From Lachnospiraceae bacterium (GTDB lineage: Bacteria > Bacillota > Clostridia > Lachnospirales > Lachnospiraceae), in assembly GCA_016283775.1 (NCBI GenBank), contig JAEENL010000163.1, forward strand, positions 1 to 39,678: a stretch of DNA of 39,678 nt, given 5' to 3'. Made by a program: the position numbers and the translations under genes. Positions 1 to 7,871 of this stretch are shown here, one piece after another (position 1 is the first letter of the stretch; every line of letters begins with the position of its first letter). The notes beneath the pieces are model-generated. The model was not told the DNA's origin and ran no database searches. It saw nothing but the letters and a program-made list of their open reading frames with translations.

Positions 1-39
1 TGTTCCGTAATATCTTGCTGATTTAGATGCTTTAGCCAC
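1..39 (-). CDS. rpsI: 30S ribosomal protein S9, N-terminal fragment
   Basis: Only the first 13 codons are inside the window; the gene continues past the left edge. They read VAKASKSARYYGT, the usual start of clostridial S9, a 30S head protein whose C-terminal tail reaches the decoding site. The start codon is GTG, preceded by a GGGAGG ribosome site. It follows rplM by 18 bases on the same strand, the standard rplM-rpsI pair. Confidence 0.9.
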   Translation of the reverse strand, partial: MAKASKSARYYGT

Positions 40-57
40 TGTTTTGTCCTCCCTTCA

Positions 58-492
58 TTAAAACTTGATCTCTAATACTTCGGGCTTCTGAGCCTGCTGA
101 TTGTGCTCAGGACCTGCATATACGTGAAGCTTGTCGATCATGCCTCTTCCAAGAGGTCCCTTGGGAAGCATACCCTTTACTGCAAGCCTTACAACCTCGC
201 AGGGATCCTTTGCGAGCATCTCACGGAGAGTAAGCTCGGTGGTGCCGCCTGCATACTTTGAATGGCTGAAATATACCTTCTGATCGAGTTTCTTACCTGT
301 TACCTTGATCTTTGATGCGTTAACGATAACAACGTAATCGCCGAGGTCAAGATGAGGTGTATAAACGGGCTTGTTCTTGCCTTTTAAAACCTGTGCAACA
401 CAAGATGCAAGACGTCCCAATGTCTGTCCTTCAGCGTCGACAACATACCATTTTCTCTCAACCGACGCGGGACTTGCGCTATAAGTCTTCAT
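58..492 (-). CDS. rplM: 50S ribosomal protein L13
   Basis: This is a 144-residue L13, the usual length. It is an early-assembly protein that binds 23S rRNA in the large subunit. Family features are visible: the [17 protein letters not shown] block near residues 14-30 and the [13 protein letters not shown] block near residues 104-116. A GGAGG site precedes the ATG. It heads the rplM-rpsI operon and has its own consensus promoter about 50 bases upstream. In many Firmicutes truA precedes rplM directly; here about 9.9 kb of unrelated genes separate them. Confidence 0.97.
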   Translation of the reverse strand: MKTYSASPASVERKWYVVDAEGQTLGRLASCVAQVLKGKNKPVYTPHLDLGDYVVIVNASKIKVTGKKLDQKVYFSHSKYAGGTTELTLREMLAKDPCEVVRLAVKGMLPKGPLGRGMIDKLHVYAGPEHNQQAQKPEVLEIKF

Positions 493-543
493 TGCGTTTC
501 CTCCAAATAGTGTATTTGTTCGTCAAATAAAAACAACATGGGC

Positions 544-572
544 ATTATAAAAGGGAAATGCTGTTCTGTCAA
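544..572 (-). promoter_or_regulatory. Consensus sigma-A promoter of rplM-rpsI
   Basis: On the minus strand there is a perfect TTGACA (567-572), a 17-base spacer and a perfect TATAAT (544-549), about 50 bases upstream of the rplM start. The leader also carries the GGAGG site. This makes rplM-rpsI independent of the sigma/anti-sigma genes upstream. Confidence 0.9.
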
Positions 573-584
573 CAACATTTCCCT
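552..584. repeat. Inverted repeat over the rplM -35 box
   Basis: Two 14-base arms, 552-565 and 571-584, are inverted copies with one mismatch and a 5-base centre. The repeat covers the -35 hexamer and most of the spacer and lies upstream of the transcription start. It would therefore act as DNA, as an operator-like site, and not as an RNA hairpin of this transcript. The protein that might bind is unknown. Confidence 0.7.
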
Positions 585-711
585 ATAAAAACCGGGTTTT
601 TGAAAAATATTTTTCGTTTTGGTGCGTTTTTGCCATTTTGAAAATGGTTTTATCGCCGTTGATTTGTTATTTTTTGAATCGAAGATACAATTTATCCAAA
701 ACATTTTCCGG

Positions 712-1500
712 TCAGTCGACCGTAATCCCGAAATTTATCTCAACAGGAATGTATTCATTCTCGCAGTTGTTCCCGTTGAAAGTATAGAACATCTCAAAGA
801 TACGGTATGTTCCGCTGGCGAGTTCTCCGTAGCCGCTCCAGTCAAAAACCTGTTCAAACGTAGTTGTGGTATCCGTCGACGAAATGTTGTTGAGATCGGA
901 GTTTGTAAACACCGTATTGTCAATGAACGAGCAATTGTATATCTCCACCCACTCGTCATCCTTCATCATTTCGAGCGACCATGTACCGTCGGCATACAGG
1001 TTTTCCTTATTTCTGAAAACAGTCACATCAGCCTTGCAGGATGTCTGGGTGATGCTTTTTCCGACCCATTCGTAAGCTTTAAGTTCGTCAGCCTCACCGT
1101 AACTGTCACCGTTTCCGTTATCTCCTTCTCTGGCGCCGATATACGAATCGCTTGTGGTGATCTCGGGAACAGTGGATTTTTTGCCTTCTCCGGCACCCGC
1201 AGCAGTGCTTGTCACCGACAACACAGCGTCATTCATAAAAGCGTTTTGCGATGCCACCTGCATGTCAATCGTCTCCGCTTCCTTTTTTTGGCTGCTTTTG
1301 TTCAGCACTCCGCTCACGGTGCCGTAACCGATCCCCACCACAAGAGCCGCGGCCGCAGCTATGGCGGCAAATCTCACGATCTTGCCGTATCGCCTTGCAT
1401 GCAGCGCACTTCCGCGAGGATGTGAACGCACATTATTCGTTTCTTCGAGGAGCTCGTCCTCAATGTAGGACATAGCATCCGATAGTTCTTCTTTTTTCAT
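712..1500 (-). CDS. Membrane anti-sigma-like protein with Ig-like domain
   Basis: This 262-residue protein has a charged cytoplasmic N-terminus (about 1-42), one hydrophobic membrane segment (about 43-65), a low-complexity stretch, and a C-terminal beta-rich region (about 140-260). The C-terminal part has the W-S-L-E-x(4)-D-E-W and GELASGTYRIFE pattern of the bacterial Ig-like domain family often called Big_14 (recognised from memory). The start overlaps the sigma-factor stop as TAATG, so the two are translationally coupled. By analogy with sigma/anti-sigma pairs, the N-terminus would hold the sigma factor at the membrane and the outer domain would sense an envelope signal. No zinc-binding anti-sigma motif is visible, so the anti-sigma role rests on context. 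Confidence 0.65.
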   Translation of the reverse strand: MKKEELSDAMSYIEDELLEETNNVRSHPRGSALHARRYGKIVRFAAIAAAAALVVGIGYGTVSGVLNKSSQKKEAETIDMQVASQNAFMNDAVLSVTSTAAGAGEGKKSTVPEITTSDSYIGAREGDNGNGDSYGEADELKAYEWVGKSITQTSCKADVTVFRNKENLYADGTWSLEMMKDDEWVEIYNCSFIDNTVFTNSDLNNISSTDTTTTFEQVFDWSGYGELASGTYRIFEMFYTFNGNNCENEYIPVEINFGITVD

Positions 1501-2060
1501 TACACCGTGAAACCTTCGTCTTCAAGAAATGTTTTTAGTTTCTGTCTGGTCCTGAAAAGGATCATCTTTGCCCGAGCTTCCGTCATGCCGTAATAAGCGG
1601 CAACATCCTTCAGCGAGTCGGAATAATAATAACGTCCGATGAAAAGATTGCGCGCTTCTTCGCTCTGATCCTTAAGAAAAACGTTGATCACTTCGCCAAG
1701 ACGCTTTATCTCGAGATTGTCCTCAACGCTTGAGCTGTCGGAAACGCAATCCTCAAGCTCATCAAGCGAAGAGCAGTATTCCGACGGGATACGCTTGTCG
1801 GCATGCTGCTTGCGATAGATATCGATAGCGTGACCGCGCGTGATCTTTCCGAGAAAAGTGGAAAGTACCTCGGGCCTGTGCGGCGGTATCGCGTTCCATG
1901 CGGAAAGATAAGTGTCGTTCACACTCTCCTCAGCATCCTCGGAATTGAAGAGGATGTTGTACGCGATCTTCATCAGATATTTTTCGTATTTGGTTTTGGT
2001 CTCGGATATTGCGGCTTCATTTCTGTCGAAGTAAAGCTGTACTATCTGTTCATCTTCCAT
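1500..2060 (-). CDS. ECF-type RNA polymerase sigma-70 family factor
   Basis: This is a group-4 (ECF) sigma factor of 186 residues from the preferred start. Region 2 is visible at about residues 30-90 (KIAYNILFNSEDAEESVNDT and then AWNAIPPHRPEVLSTFLGKI, which holds the -10-binding helix). Region 4 follows at about 120-180, with a helix-turn-helix in DVAAYYGMTEARAKMILFRT. There is no region 1 or 3. I chose the ATG at 2060 because an AGGAT site lies 9 bases upstream; a TTG at 2084 would add eight residues. The membrane partner gene follows in an overlapping reading frame. The upstream surface-protein genes on the same strand are plausible targets, which is inference. Confidence 0.88.
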   Translation of the reverse strand: MEDEQIVQLYFDRNEAAISETKTKYEKYLMKIAYNILFNSEDAEESVNDTYLSAWNAIPPHRPEVLSTFLGKITRGHAIDIYRKQHADKRIPSEYCSSLDELEDCVSDSSSVEDNLEIKRLGEVINVFLKDQSEEARNLFIGRYYYSDSLKDVAAYYGMTEARAKMILFRTRQKLKTFLEDEGFTV

Positions 2061-2075
2061 TACGATCCATCCTAT

Positions 2076-2103
2076 ATCACGCAAAATGTTAACAGTGGTT
2101 TCA
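2076..2103 (-). promoter_or_regulatory. Candidate ECF-type autoregulatory promoter
   Basis: On the minus strand TGAAAC (2098-2103) is followed after exactly 16 bases by CGTGAT (2076-2081). This resembles the TGAAAC-N16-CGT pattern of ECF sigma-W-type promoters. Transcription would start near 2069, so close to the ATG at 2060 that the ribosome site would be partly lost. The call is therefore tentative. Confidence 0.3.
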
Positions 2104-2126
2104 CATTCACCTGAAAAAACAGGTTT

Positions 2127-3329
2127 TTATTTTTCAACAACGAACGCAAGCGGTAGTCTCCAGGACTCGTTTGCATAGTAGAAAGTAACACTTGTCATCA
2201 GATATTCGTCGTTGTAGTACATGCTCGAAGAGCTTCCGCCATCGAGGTTTGCGGCGTTTACCGCGCCGTATTCGGTCATGATGTTTATAAGATCGGAAGC
2301 GGAGGCGCCAAGGTGTCCGGCAGTTCCTCTTCCGTCCGTAACAAGCATGAGTATCGCTCCGTCGGCGCGCTGTCCGATGACCGTGCGGGGATTGAGGCCC
2401 GAACCCATACCGTTCAGTTCACGTTCCTGCCCGTTTATAACGAGCTGTACAAAGTGGTTGTTGACGTCGCTTGATTCCTCCTGGAAGCAGCAGGCATCGC
2501 GAATGCCTTTTTCTTTTACCAGGTTTACAACGTCCTCTCTGGATAAGGATGCGATGTTGTCGATGGTCAGGATGTTGTCATTTGTCATCCCTATAAGTAC
2601 CAGGCCTTTTACGGCCTGAGGATTGTTCATGAGGATCTCACCGTGGGATACCACCACTCCGATGGGCTTACCGCCGGAGTTGTTTGAGCTCACGTAAAGG
2701 CCTCCATTGATCCCCGCAACGGCATTTGCCCTGTTTACGATGACATTCAGAGTCTCGCCCTGGTCCTGCCAGGGATAGATGCACGCAAGGCTGACCTTTG
2801 AAGGATCCTTGATGATAAGGAGCGTTCCGTAGAAGGTACGTCCTGCGATCCCGACGACTCTTACGCCGTTTTCGTCAAATTCTTCCTCATTTGCCACAGA
2901 AGTGGTGTTTGAACCCGAAACAACGCTTCCGGCTTCAAAATCGGTCACATTTTCCCTGTAGATCACCGATGCGCCGCTGATTTCCTCCTGACCCACGATG
3001 GACGCAGGATCCTGTGCCACTGCGGCCGGCGTTCCCGTAACCGATATTTTGATAAGGCTCTTGTCCACGGTCTCGTTCATATCGCCCATGGAATTGCCCT
3101 GAACCACGCTGTTTATCTCGTCTTCGGTAAGATACCATGATGCGAGGAACTTGAGCTGTCCCGTTTCAAGCACGGTACTTACAAACACTCTTCTCGCCGC
3201 TTCCGATGAACCATTGCATATCATGCTCATGATGAAGTAGAGCGTGATGAACAAAACAACGGCAAAAGTCCCGATCACCGCAAACACATATCCGATTATG
3301 TTCAATATGCCTGTTTTCTTAGTTTTCAT
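2127..3329 (-). CDS. Membrane-anchored phosphodiester glycosidase family protein
   Basis: This is a 400-residue protein from the chosen ATG, with an N-terminal membrane segment at about residues 10-40. The C-terminal half (about 155-395) is a phosphodiester glycosidase (NAGPA / former DUF2233) domain. Its conserved blocks are INGGLY near 207-212, NPRT near 313-316, TDGR near 331-334 and NLDGGSSSS near 361-369. Relatives cleave GlcNAc-1-phosphodiesters or occur in exopolysaccharide loci, so an extracellular carbohydrate-processing role is likely; the substrate is unknown. The start at 3329 has a GGAAG site; an ATG at 3350 would add seven residues. It overlaps the upstream gene by 11 bases, which supports one operon. 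Confidence 0.85.
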   Translation of the reverse strand: MKTKKTGILNIIGYVFAVIGTFAVVLFITLYFIMSMICNGSSEAARRVFVSTVLETGQLKFLASWYLTEDEINSVVQGNSMGDMNETVDKSLIKISVTGTPAAVAQDPASIVGQEEISGASVIYRENVTDFEAGSVVSGSNTTSVANEEEFDENGVRVVGIAGRTFYGTLLIIKDPSKVSLACIYPWQDQGETLNVIVNRANAVAGINGGLYVSSNNSGGKPIGVVVSHGEILMNNPQAVKGLVLIGMTNDNILTIDNIASLSREDVVNLVKEKGIRDACCFQEESSDVNNHFVQLVINGQERELNGMGSGLNPRTVIGQRADGAILMLVTDGRGTAGHLGASASDLINIMTEYGAVNAANLDGGSSSSMYYNDEYLMTSVTFYYANESWRLPLAFVVEK

Positions 3330-4806
3330 TTGTTTCTTCCGTCTCCTCATCGTCTATCAGATCTCTGAGTTCCGCAAGTCTCCATGCCCAGGTGCCGTCC
3401 GAGCCGTCGCTTCCCGTATCTCTCAGGAAATAGCATACACAGTTCATCCTGTCGCGGCGTCCGTTTATAAGATATTCCTTGCCGTTGGTCCTGAGCATTA
3501 TCTTCTCAAAGCTTATCTCGCAAGAGAAGAAATCATCGCTGTACATTACAAAATTTTGCACCTTTTCGTTCACAAATGCCGGTGAAGGAAGCGTGTGACG
3601 CGAGATGAACGTGATATCCACGCTCCTCGCATAGCTTCTTGCCACGCTTTCAAGATAGGAATCCGGCACAAGGACTTTTCTTATCATGCCAAGACCCTTG
3701 TCTGAAGGTTCTTCGGCATTGTCATTGTATTTTCCGGTGTCCACATCGTACTTGTAGACATCTCTTGTGAGGAAAAGGCTCCACATCTGGGCGATCTTTA
3801 ACAGCTCTGATGTGTCCGCTATCTCTGTGGGTACCTCCGCAAGCTTTGACTGTTCGGTTATCGTTATCTCCTCGCCGTTGTACTCATAGGCAATGGAAGC
3901 GCCGAGGTTGTCCGTTATCTCAAACTCAGGATGAGTCAGGCTCTTTGGAAATTCATAGGTCAAAAGCTGAGGCATCGAAGCATAATCCTTGCAGTACTGA
4001 TACTCTTCAAGAAGCTCCCGCTTTGTTACATATTTCGAAGTGTCGACGTTTTCAAGTGAAAGCTCGAAATTTGAAGGGACGCGCACAAAGATATCATAAT
4101 ACGTGAGTTGTTCACCGAAAGCGTAATCCACGCTGTATCCATAGGAATCGGTCACGCTGAAGACAGGATCGGTATCGGTCAGATCCACGACATATTTTGT
4201 CGATCCGTCGGTCGTCTCACCGGAAAGCACCTCATCATCATGCTTTACCACATATTCCTCGGGAAGTATGAAGGTGTATCTGTATTTGTTTATCACTATC
4301 TCCGAAGGAGAAGGTGAAGGAGTGAGCGTCTTTCCCGGAGCCGGTGTGGGTGACAGTGACGCAGACTGCAGGTCATCCGCCACAGGCGTCAGTTTTTGAA
4401 GCTTCCAGTCGTTCACGGTGAGTATCACCATGAGCACCTTTGACGAAGTGCAGTCGAGAGTAGCCTTTGCCACAAGCTCATCGTCCGCGTAAAACCCGTA
4501 TGTCTGTTCTTCCTCGGAATAACTTCCGGAAAGGAGCTTGTAATCCCATTTTCCGGCTTTCTTCAGCTTTGTGCGGTATCTCAATGCATCCTCGTCGCTC
4601 ATCTCGCTTAAGTTGAGGCTTTCCCCAATGTTGTCGGTCGCGACGTTCTTTTTCAGGTGTTCAAGTTCGTTCTCGATCACATTTTCGGGCTGGGCCTTCT
4701 CATATGTGAGAAGAGCCTTCTCAACATATGCGAGGAGCAGGATCGCCAGTATTATCAGGATACCCGCTATTATTTTGTATACGTTCCAAAAGCCACCTTT
4801 TTTCAT
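3319..4806 (-). CDS. Single-pass membrane protein of unknown function
   Basis: I do not recognise this 495-residue protein. It has an N-terminal membrane anchor (about 9-29), an extracellular acidic region, and a short Ser/Thr/Pro-rich linker around residues 152-170. A second domain of about 320 residues follows, with many aromatic residues and no obvious catalytic motif. The architecture, anchor plus Pro-rich linker plus outer domain, matches its neighbours. It lies 4 bases after the SH3b protein gene and overlaps the glycosidase gene, so it belongs to the same surface-protein operon. A structural or substrate-binding role at the envelope is possible, but nothing in the sequence proves it. 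Confidence 0.75.
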   Translation of the reverse strand: MKKGGFWNVYKIIAGILIILAILLLAYVEKALLTYEKAQPENVIENELEHLKKNVATDNIGESLNLSEMSDEDALRYRTKLKKAGKWDYKLLSGSYSEEEQTYGFYADDELVAKATLDCTSSKVLMVILTVNDWKLQKLTPVADDLQSASLSPTPAPGKTLTPSPSPSEIVINKYRYTFILPEEYVVKHDDEVLSGETTDGSTKYVVDLTDTDPVFSVTDSYGYSVDYAFGEQLTYYDIFVRVPSNFELSLENVDTSKYVTKRELLEEYQYCKDYASMPQLLTYEFPKSLTHPEFEITDNLGASIAYEYNGEEITITEQSKLAEVPTEIADTSELLKIAQMWSLFLTRDVYKYDVDTGKYNDNAEEPSDKGLGMIRKVLVPDSYLESVARSYARSVDITFISRHTLPSPAFVNEKVQNFVMYSDDFFSCEISFEKIMLRTNGKEYLINGRRDRMNCVCYFLRDTGSDGSDGTWAWRLAELRDLIDDEETEETNEN

Positions 4807-4810
4807 CAGG

Positions 4811-6427
4811 TCAATTCTTCTTTCTTCGCTCTGTCCATATCCTGTTTCGTCGTTTTCTTATAAGGCAGAACATTCCTCCGCCCATGACCGCGCTCAGGAA
4901 TACGGCCCACACTTCGCGCCAGTGCTTGTTCAAAAAGTCCGAGCCGCCTCTGCCCGTTATGGTCTCCCACATGGACGGTCGTGGTGTCGGTGTGGGGGAT
5001 GGTGACGGCGTCGGCGTGTTTGTCGGTGTCGGTGTGTTTGTCGGAGTGTTCGTCGGTGTCGGTGTAAATGTCGGCGTCGGAGTGTTCGTTGGTGTCGGCG
5101 TGTTTGTCGGCGTCGGCGTGTTTGTCGGTGTCGGCGTCGGCGATGGGACAAGAGTGACATAGATCATAGCGACCCATCCGTCCTGTTCATCGCTCAGGTG
5201 CACGCGTCCCCAGTCGCTCCCGCTGGTACCCTGCACAAATTCAAACAGATCTATCAGCGTGTCGTTTAAAAATCCGCCTATGATGTCCGAGTTTACCGTG
5301 TAAGACTCTCTGACGTTGAGCTTGTTCCGCACGGAAACACGATACTGTCCGACCTCATATTGCGCGGGGATCGGCGTGTTTGTTGGGGTCGGCGTGATCG
5401 TTGCGATGAGCTTTAAAAATTCCATCGCTACCCATCCGGATCCGTCTGTAGCCGGAACAAGGCCCCAGTGATGTCCGTTTTTGTTGTATACGAAATCGAG
5501 TATCTCCACGATCTCCTTTGAGGGGATCTTTGAAACTATCTCGGAGTTCGTGCTCGTATCCGATCGTAAATTGAGATTGCTTCCCTCATCTGTCACCACT
5601 TCGTAAAGTCCGATGCTGTAATCCGCGGGTGCGGGAGAAATGGTGGGAGTGGGTGTGCGTGTAGCAGTCGCCTTGGGCTTGGGTGTGGATGTGGGGATGG
5701 ACTGCTTGATCTTTGAGATCTCCTCCGAATTCGGAGCGCCTTCAAAGTAGGAGTAGTAGTTCTTGTACATCTTTGCGTAGTTGATGGAATGGAACTTGCT
5801 CCTGAACTCAGACCACGTGAGAGTCGTGAAATTGCTTATCTTGCACTTTCCCACCCAGTTGTTGTCGATATAGGTGACCGTGCCCTTGTCAAAATCGACG
5901 GCCATGAAAACTATCGAATGCTGCGAATAGTTTACTCTGATATGCATGCCGGGATGAAGGCTCTCGGCATTCTCTGCAAACCACTTCTTAACGTCTGAGG
6001 ATGACTTCAGCGTTCCGGGGCCGGAGATGTTTTTAAACCTGCTGCTGTGTGAAAACTCATTGCACCCGAAGAGCACCTGCTCAAAAAACATGGCATAGCC
6101 CATGCACTGTACTGCTCTCAGGTCGCATTTCACGCCGTCGATATAAACATATCTCAGGCAATTGCAGTTGGAGCCGTTCGCGACACAGTTGATCCTCCCG
6201 GTGTGGCAGGTGCAGGCCTTGCGGTTCTTGGAGAAATAGTCACCGGGCCCATAAAGGCTGATGGCATAGTTTATGCGTTCGGCAATAAAATCATCCTTGC
6301 TGAACGCTTCGCCCCATGATGACGCGCTTGCTGTATATTCAGGAGCTGCGGCCGTTCGTCCCACGATGAGGAGTTGCAGCAGCAGCGCCCATATCATTAT
6401 CTTTGCTGTCTTTCTTTTGTTTAGCAT
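4811..6427 (-). CDS. Secreted cysteine-peptidase-like protein with two SH3b domains, Thr/Pro linker and C-terminal membrane anchor
   Basis: This 538-residue protein has a signal peptide (about 1-28) and an N-terminal domain (about 40-230). That domain has a possible Cys-His-Asn triad: C108 in VQCMGYA, H170 in YSQHSIVFM and N189/N190 in YIDNNW. This resembles NlpC/P60- or CHAP-like peptidoglycan peptidases, but the family is not certain. Two SH3b wall-binding domains follow (about 274-341 and 360-427), then a 58-residue Thr/Pro/Asn linker (427-484). A hydrophobic segment (about 505-522) and a basic tail end the protein. No LPXTG sorting motif is present, so the anchor appears to be the membrane itself. 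Several extra cysteines (71-101) suggest disulfides or metal binding. Confidence 0.78.
   Translation of the reverse strand: MLNKRKTAKIMIWALLLQLLIVGRTAAAPEYTASASSWGEAFSKDDFIAERINYAISLYGPGDYFSKNRKACTCHTGRINCVANGSNCNCLRYVYIDGVKCDLRAVQCMGYAMFFEQVLFGCNEFSHSSRFKNISGPGTLKSSSDVKKWFAENAESLHPGMHIRVNYSQHSIVFMAVDFDKGTVTYIDNNWVGKCKISNFTTLTWSEFRSKFHSINYAKMYKNYYSYFEGAPNSEEISKIKQSIPTSTPKPKATATRTPTPTISPAPADYSIGLYEVVTDEGSNLNLRSDTSTNSEIVSKIPSKEIVEILDFVYNKNGHHWGLVPATDGSGWVAMEFLKLIATITPTPTNTPIPAQYEVGQYRVSVRNKLNVRESYTVNSDIIGGFLNDTLIDLFEFVQGTSGSDWGRVHLSDEQDGWVAMIYVTLVPSPTPTPTNTPTPTNTPTPTNTPTPTFTPTPTNTPTNTPTPTNTPTPSPSPTPTPRPSMWETITGRGGSDFLNKHWREVWAVFLSAVMGGGMFCLIRKRRNRIWTERRKKN
4976..5149. repeat. Degenerate tandem repeat encoding Thr/Pro/Asn linker
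   Basis: An imperfect repeat with a period of about 18 bases (plus-strand unit close to GTGTTTGTCGGTGTCGGC) encodes repeated TPTPTN units of the SH3b protein linker. It produces long open frames on the opposite strand that are not genes. Such tracts can change length by slippage. Confidence 0.85.
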
Positions 6428-6467
6428 AAAAACCCTTTATCAATCCCAGTAAGCAAATGGAGCAAAC

Positions 6468-7859
6468 TTACCTTGCTTCGATCTCTATCGTGAGCTTCGG
6501 TGTCTCTTCTCCGAACACCTGATTCCACAGATCCTTTAAGTTGTCTACAGTGAGCCCGTTACCGTCTTCAAAGAGCCTGTGCTTTTTTGCCAGGTCGTCG
6601 GTATAATCCGAAAGTCTGAAAGGATAAAAATTCGGATTCTTGCTGCTGCTCTTGTACTGATGGCATACGTTGGGCTCGGCGGTGGCTTCTATCGAAAGGC
6701 CGTCCCAGTTTTTGGTAACGACCACTTTTGCCATGGCTCCCAGGCACCTTTCCCATTTGTCCTGCCCATGTACAAAGTTACCGAGAGAATAATAGCAGAT
6801 GCATTCATTTCCGTTATCGGCCTTTATCGTCTCCATGGGCTCTATGACATGCGGATGTGTGCCGATTATGATGTCGGCGCCCGCCTCGGCAAGCACCCTT
6901 GCGGCCACCTTCTGAGAAGATGTGGGCTGATACCTGTATTCCTTTCCCCAGTGAGGGAATACGATGACAACGTCGACCTGGTCGTTCAGTTCCCTGATGT
7001 CAGCCACCAGGCGGCTGTTCAGCATCCCGTTCCTGATCCTCTCTTCGTACTCGTCAAGAGGCTCATCAACGTCGTCTTCTTTCTTGCGGCTCACTTCAAG
7101 CTTCTTCTCGACATCGGCCATGTAGGAATATTCCTTCGGCACCTCGATGCCATTTGTTCCGTAGGTGTAGTTGAAAAGCGCGAATGTCACGCCGTTCACT
7201 TCGGTTATGGCGTAGTGCGGCTCATTTTCGTCGGCATGTACACCCAAGACCACCGCATCCTTGTCCGCCCAGTATCCGAGGGTGCTCTGAATGCCGGCGA
7301 TCCCCTTGTCCATCATGTGATTTGTGGCTGTGCAGATCACATTAAATCCGCATTCAAGCTCCTTGTCCCCGACATAGAACGGGCTTCCGAACTGGGGATA
7401 ACCCGATATCCCGAGGCTCTCGTCAACAAGAATGGTCTCCTGATTGAGGCAGTTCAGATCGCCCCATTCCAGGTCTTCGGTGAAATTTTGGAAAAAGCCC
7501 TCATAGTATCTCCATATGCTCGCGTGCATAAGGATGTCCCCGACCGATGTGATGTTCACCACGGCAGGAGTAGGCGTAGGTGTGGGCGTAAATGTGGGTG
7601 TCGGCGTAAACGTCGGCGTTGCCGTGTTTGTAGGTGTAGGTGTGGGTGTCGGTGTCACATCCGCTGTGGGAAGCACCGTTACCGCAAAAGTCGGCACCTG
7701 TGTCGAAGTCGCTATGGGAAGCGGCGTAAAAGTCGGCGCCGGTGACGGCATGATCCCGAAAGGATCGATTATCCCAAACACATGAAGGTAAAGGAACACG
7801 GCCACACCGATAAGACCCAGCACGGCCAATATCTTGAACTTTAAATTCTTGTCTTTCAT
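6468..7859 (-). CDS. CapA-family (PGA_cap) surface metallophosphatase-like protein
   Basis: This 463-residue protein has an N-terminal membrane anchor (about 8-30), a Thr/Pro linker (about 38-99) and a CapA-type calcineurin-like domain (about 101-440). Metal-binding motifs are visible: GDILMH (107-112), TNHMMDKG (179-186), PHWGKEY (302-308), GTHPHVIE (333-340) and SLGNF (358-362). CapA relatives take part in poly-gamma-glutamate capsule handling, but the family is broad and many members sit at the outer surface with unknown substrates. No capB/capC ligase genes are nearby, so capsule synthesis should not be assumed. It is 12 bases after the CapA/PIG-L gene and appears to be its paralogue. Confidence 0.88.
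   Translation of the reverse strand: MKDKNLKFKILAVLGLIGVAVFLYLHVFGIIDPFGIMPSPAPTFTPLPIATSTQVPTFAVTVLPTADVTPTPTPTPTNTATPTFTPTPTFTPTPTPTPAVVNITSVGDILMHASIWRYYEGFFQNFTEDLEWGDLNCLNQETILVDESLGISGYPQFGSPFYVGDKELECGFNVICTATNHMMDKGIAGIQSTLGYWADKDAVVLGVHADENEPHYAITEVNGVTFALFNYTYGTNGIEVPKEYSYMADVEKKLEVSRKKEDDVDEPLDEYEERIRNGMLNSRLVADIRELNDQVDVVIVFPHWGKEYRYQPTSSQKVAARVLAEAGADIIIGTHPHVIEPMETIKADNGNECICYYSLGNFVHGQDKWERCLGAMAKVVVTKNWDGLSIEATAEPNVCHQYKSSSKNPNFYPFRLSDYTDDLAKKHRLFEDGNGLTVDNLKDLWNQVFGEETPKLTIEIEAR
7566..7655. repeat. Thr/Pro-coding repeat tract in capA-like gene
   Basis: This is a short degenerate tandem tract encoding [14 protein letters not shown] units in the linker of the CapA-like protein. 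It is very similar at DNA level to the tract at 4976-5149. Confidence 0.75.
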
Positions 7860-7871
7860 TTAAAACCTGTT

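Noticed and set aside
602-647. Short AT palindromes GAAAAATATTTTTC (602-615) and CCATTTTGAAAATGG (633-647)
   Set aside because: They may be weak transcript ends for the anti-sigma gene, but AT-rich stems this short arise easily by chance.
489-704. 71-codon minus-strand open frame upstream of rplM
   Set aside because: It runs through the perfect rplM promoter, the inverted repeat and the rplM ribosome site, and it has no protein-like conservation I recognise.
619-1425. 268-codon plus-strand open frame
   Set aside because: It lies opposite the anti-sigma-like gene, has no ribosome site, and its composition mirrors the real gene on the other strand.
2108-2136. Plus-strand terminator-like CCTG-A6-CAGG followed by T runs
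   Set aside because: The stem is only about five pairs and no plus-strand gene precedes it; on the minus strand no T-run follows.
4976-5149. Possible CRISPR array
   Set aside because: The period is about 18 bases without unique spacers, it lies inside a coding frame, and no cas genes are present.
4728-5162. Plus-strand frame encoding repeated Val-Gly-Val units
   Set aside because: It is the antisense reading of the Thr/Pro repeat tract; the linker on the minus strand joins two well-formed domains.
6579-7745. 388-codon plus-strand open frame opposite the CapA gene
   Set aside because: CapA motifs on the minus strand are complete; the antisense product is Arg/Cys-rich shadow sequence.
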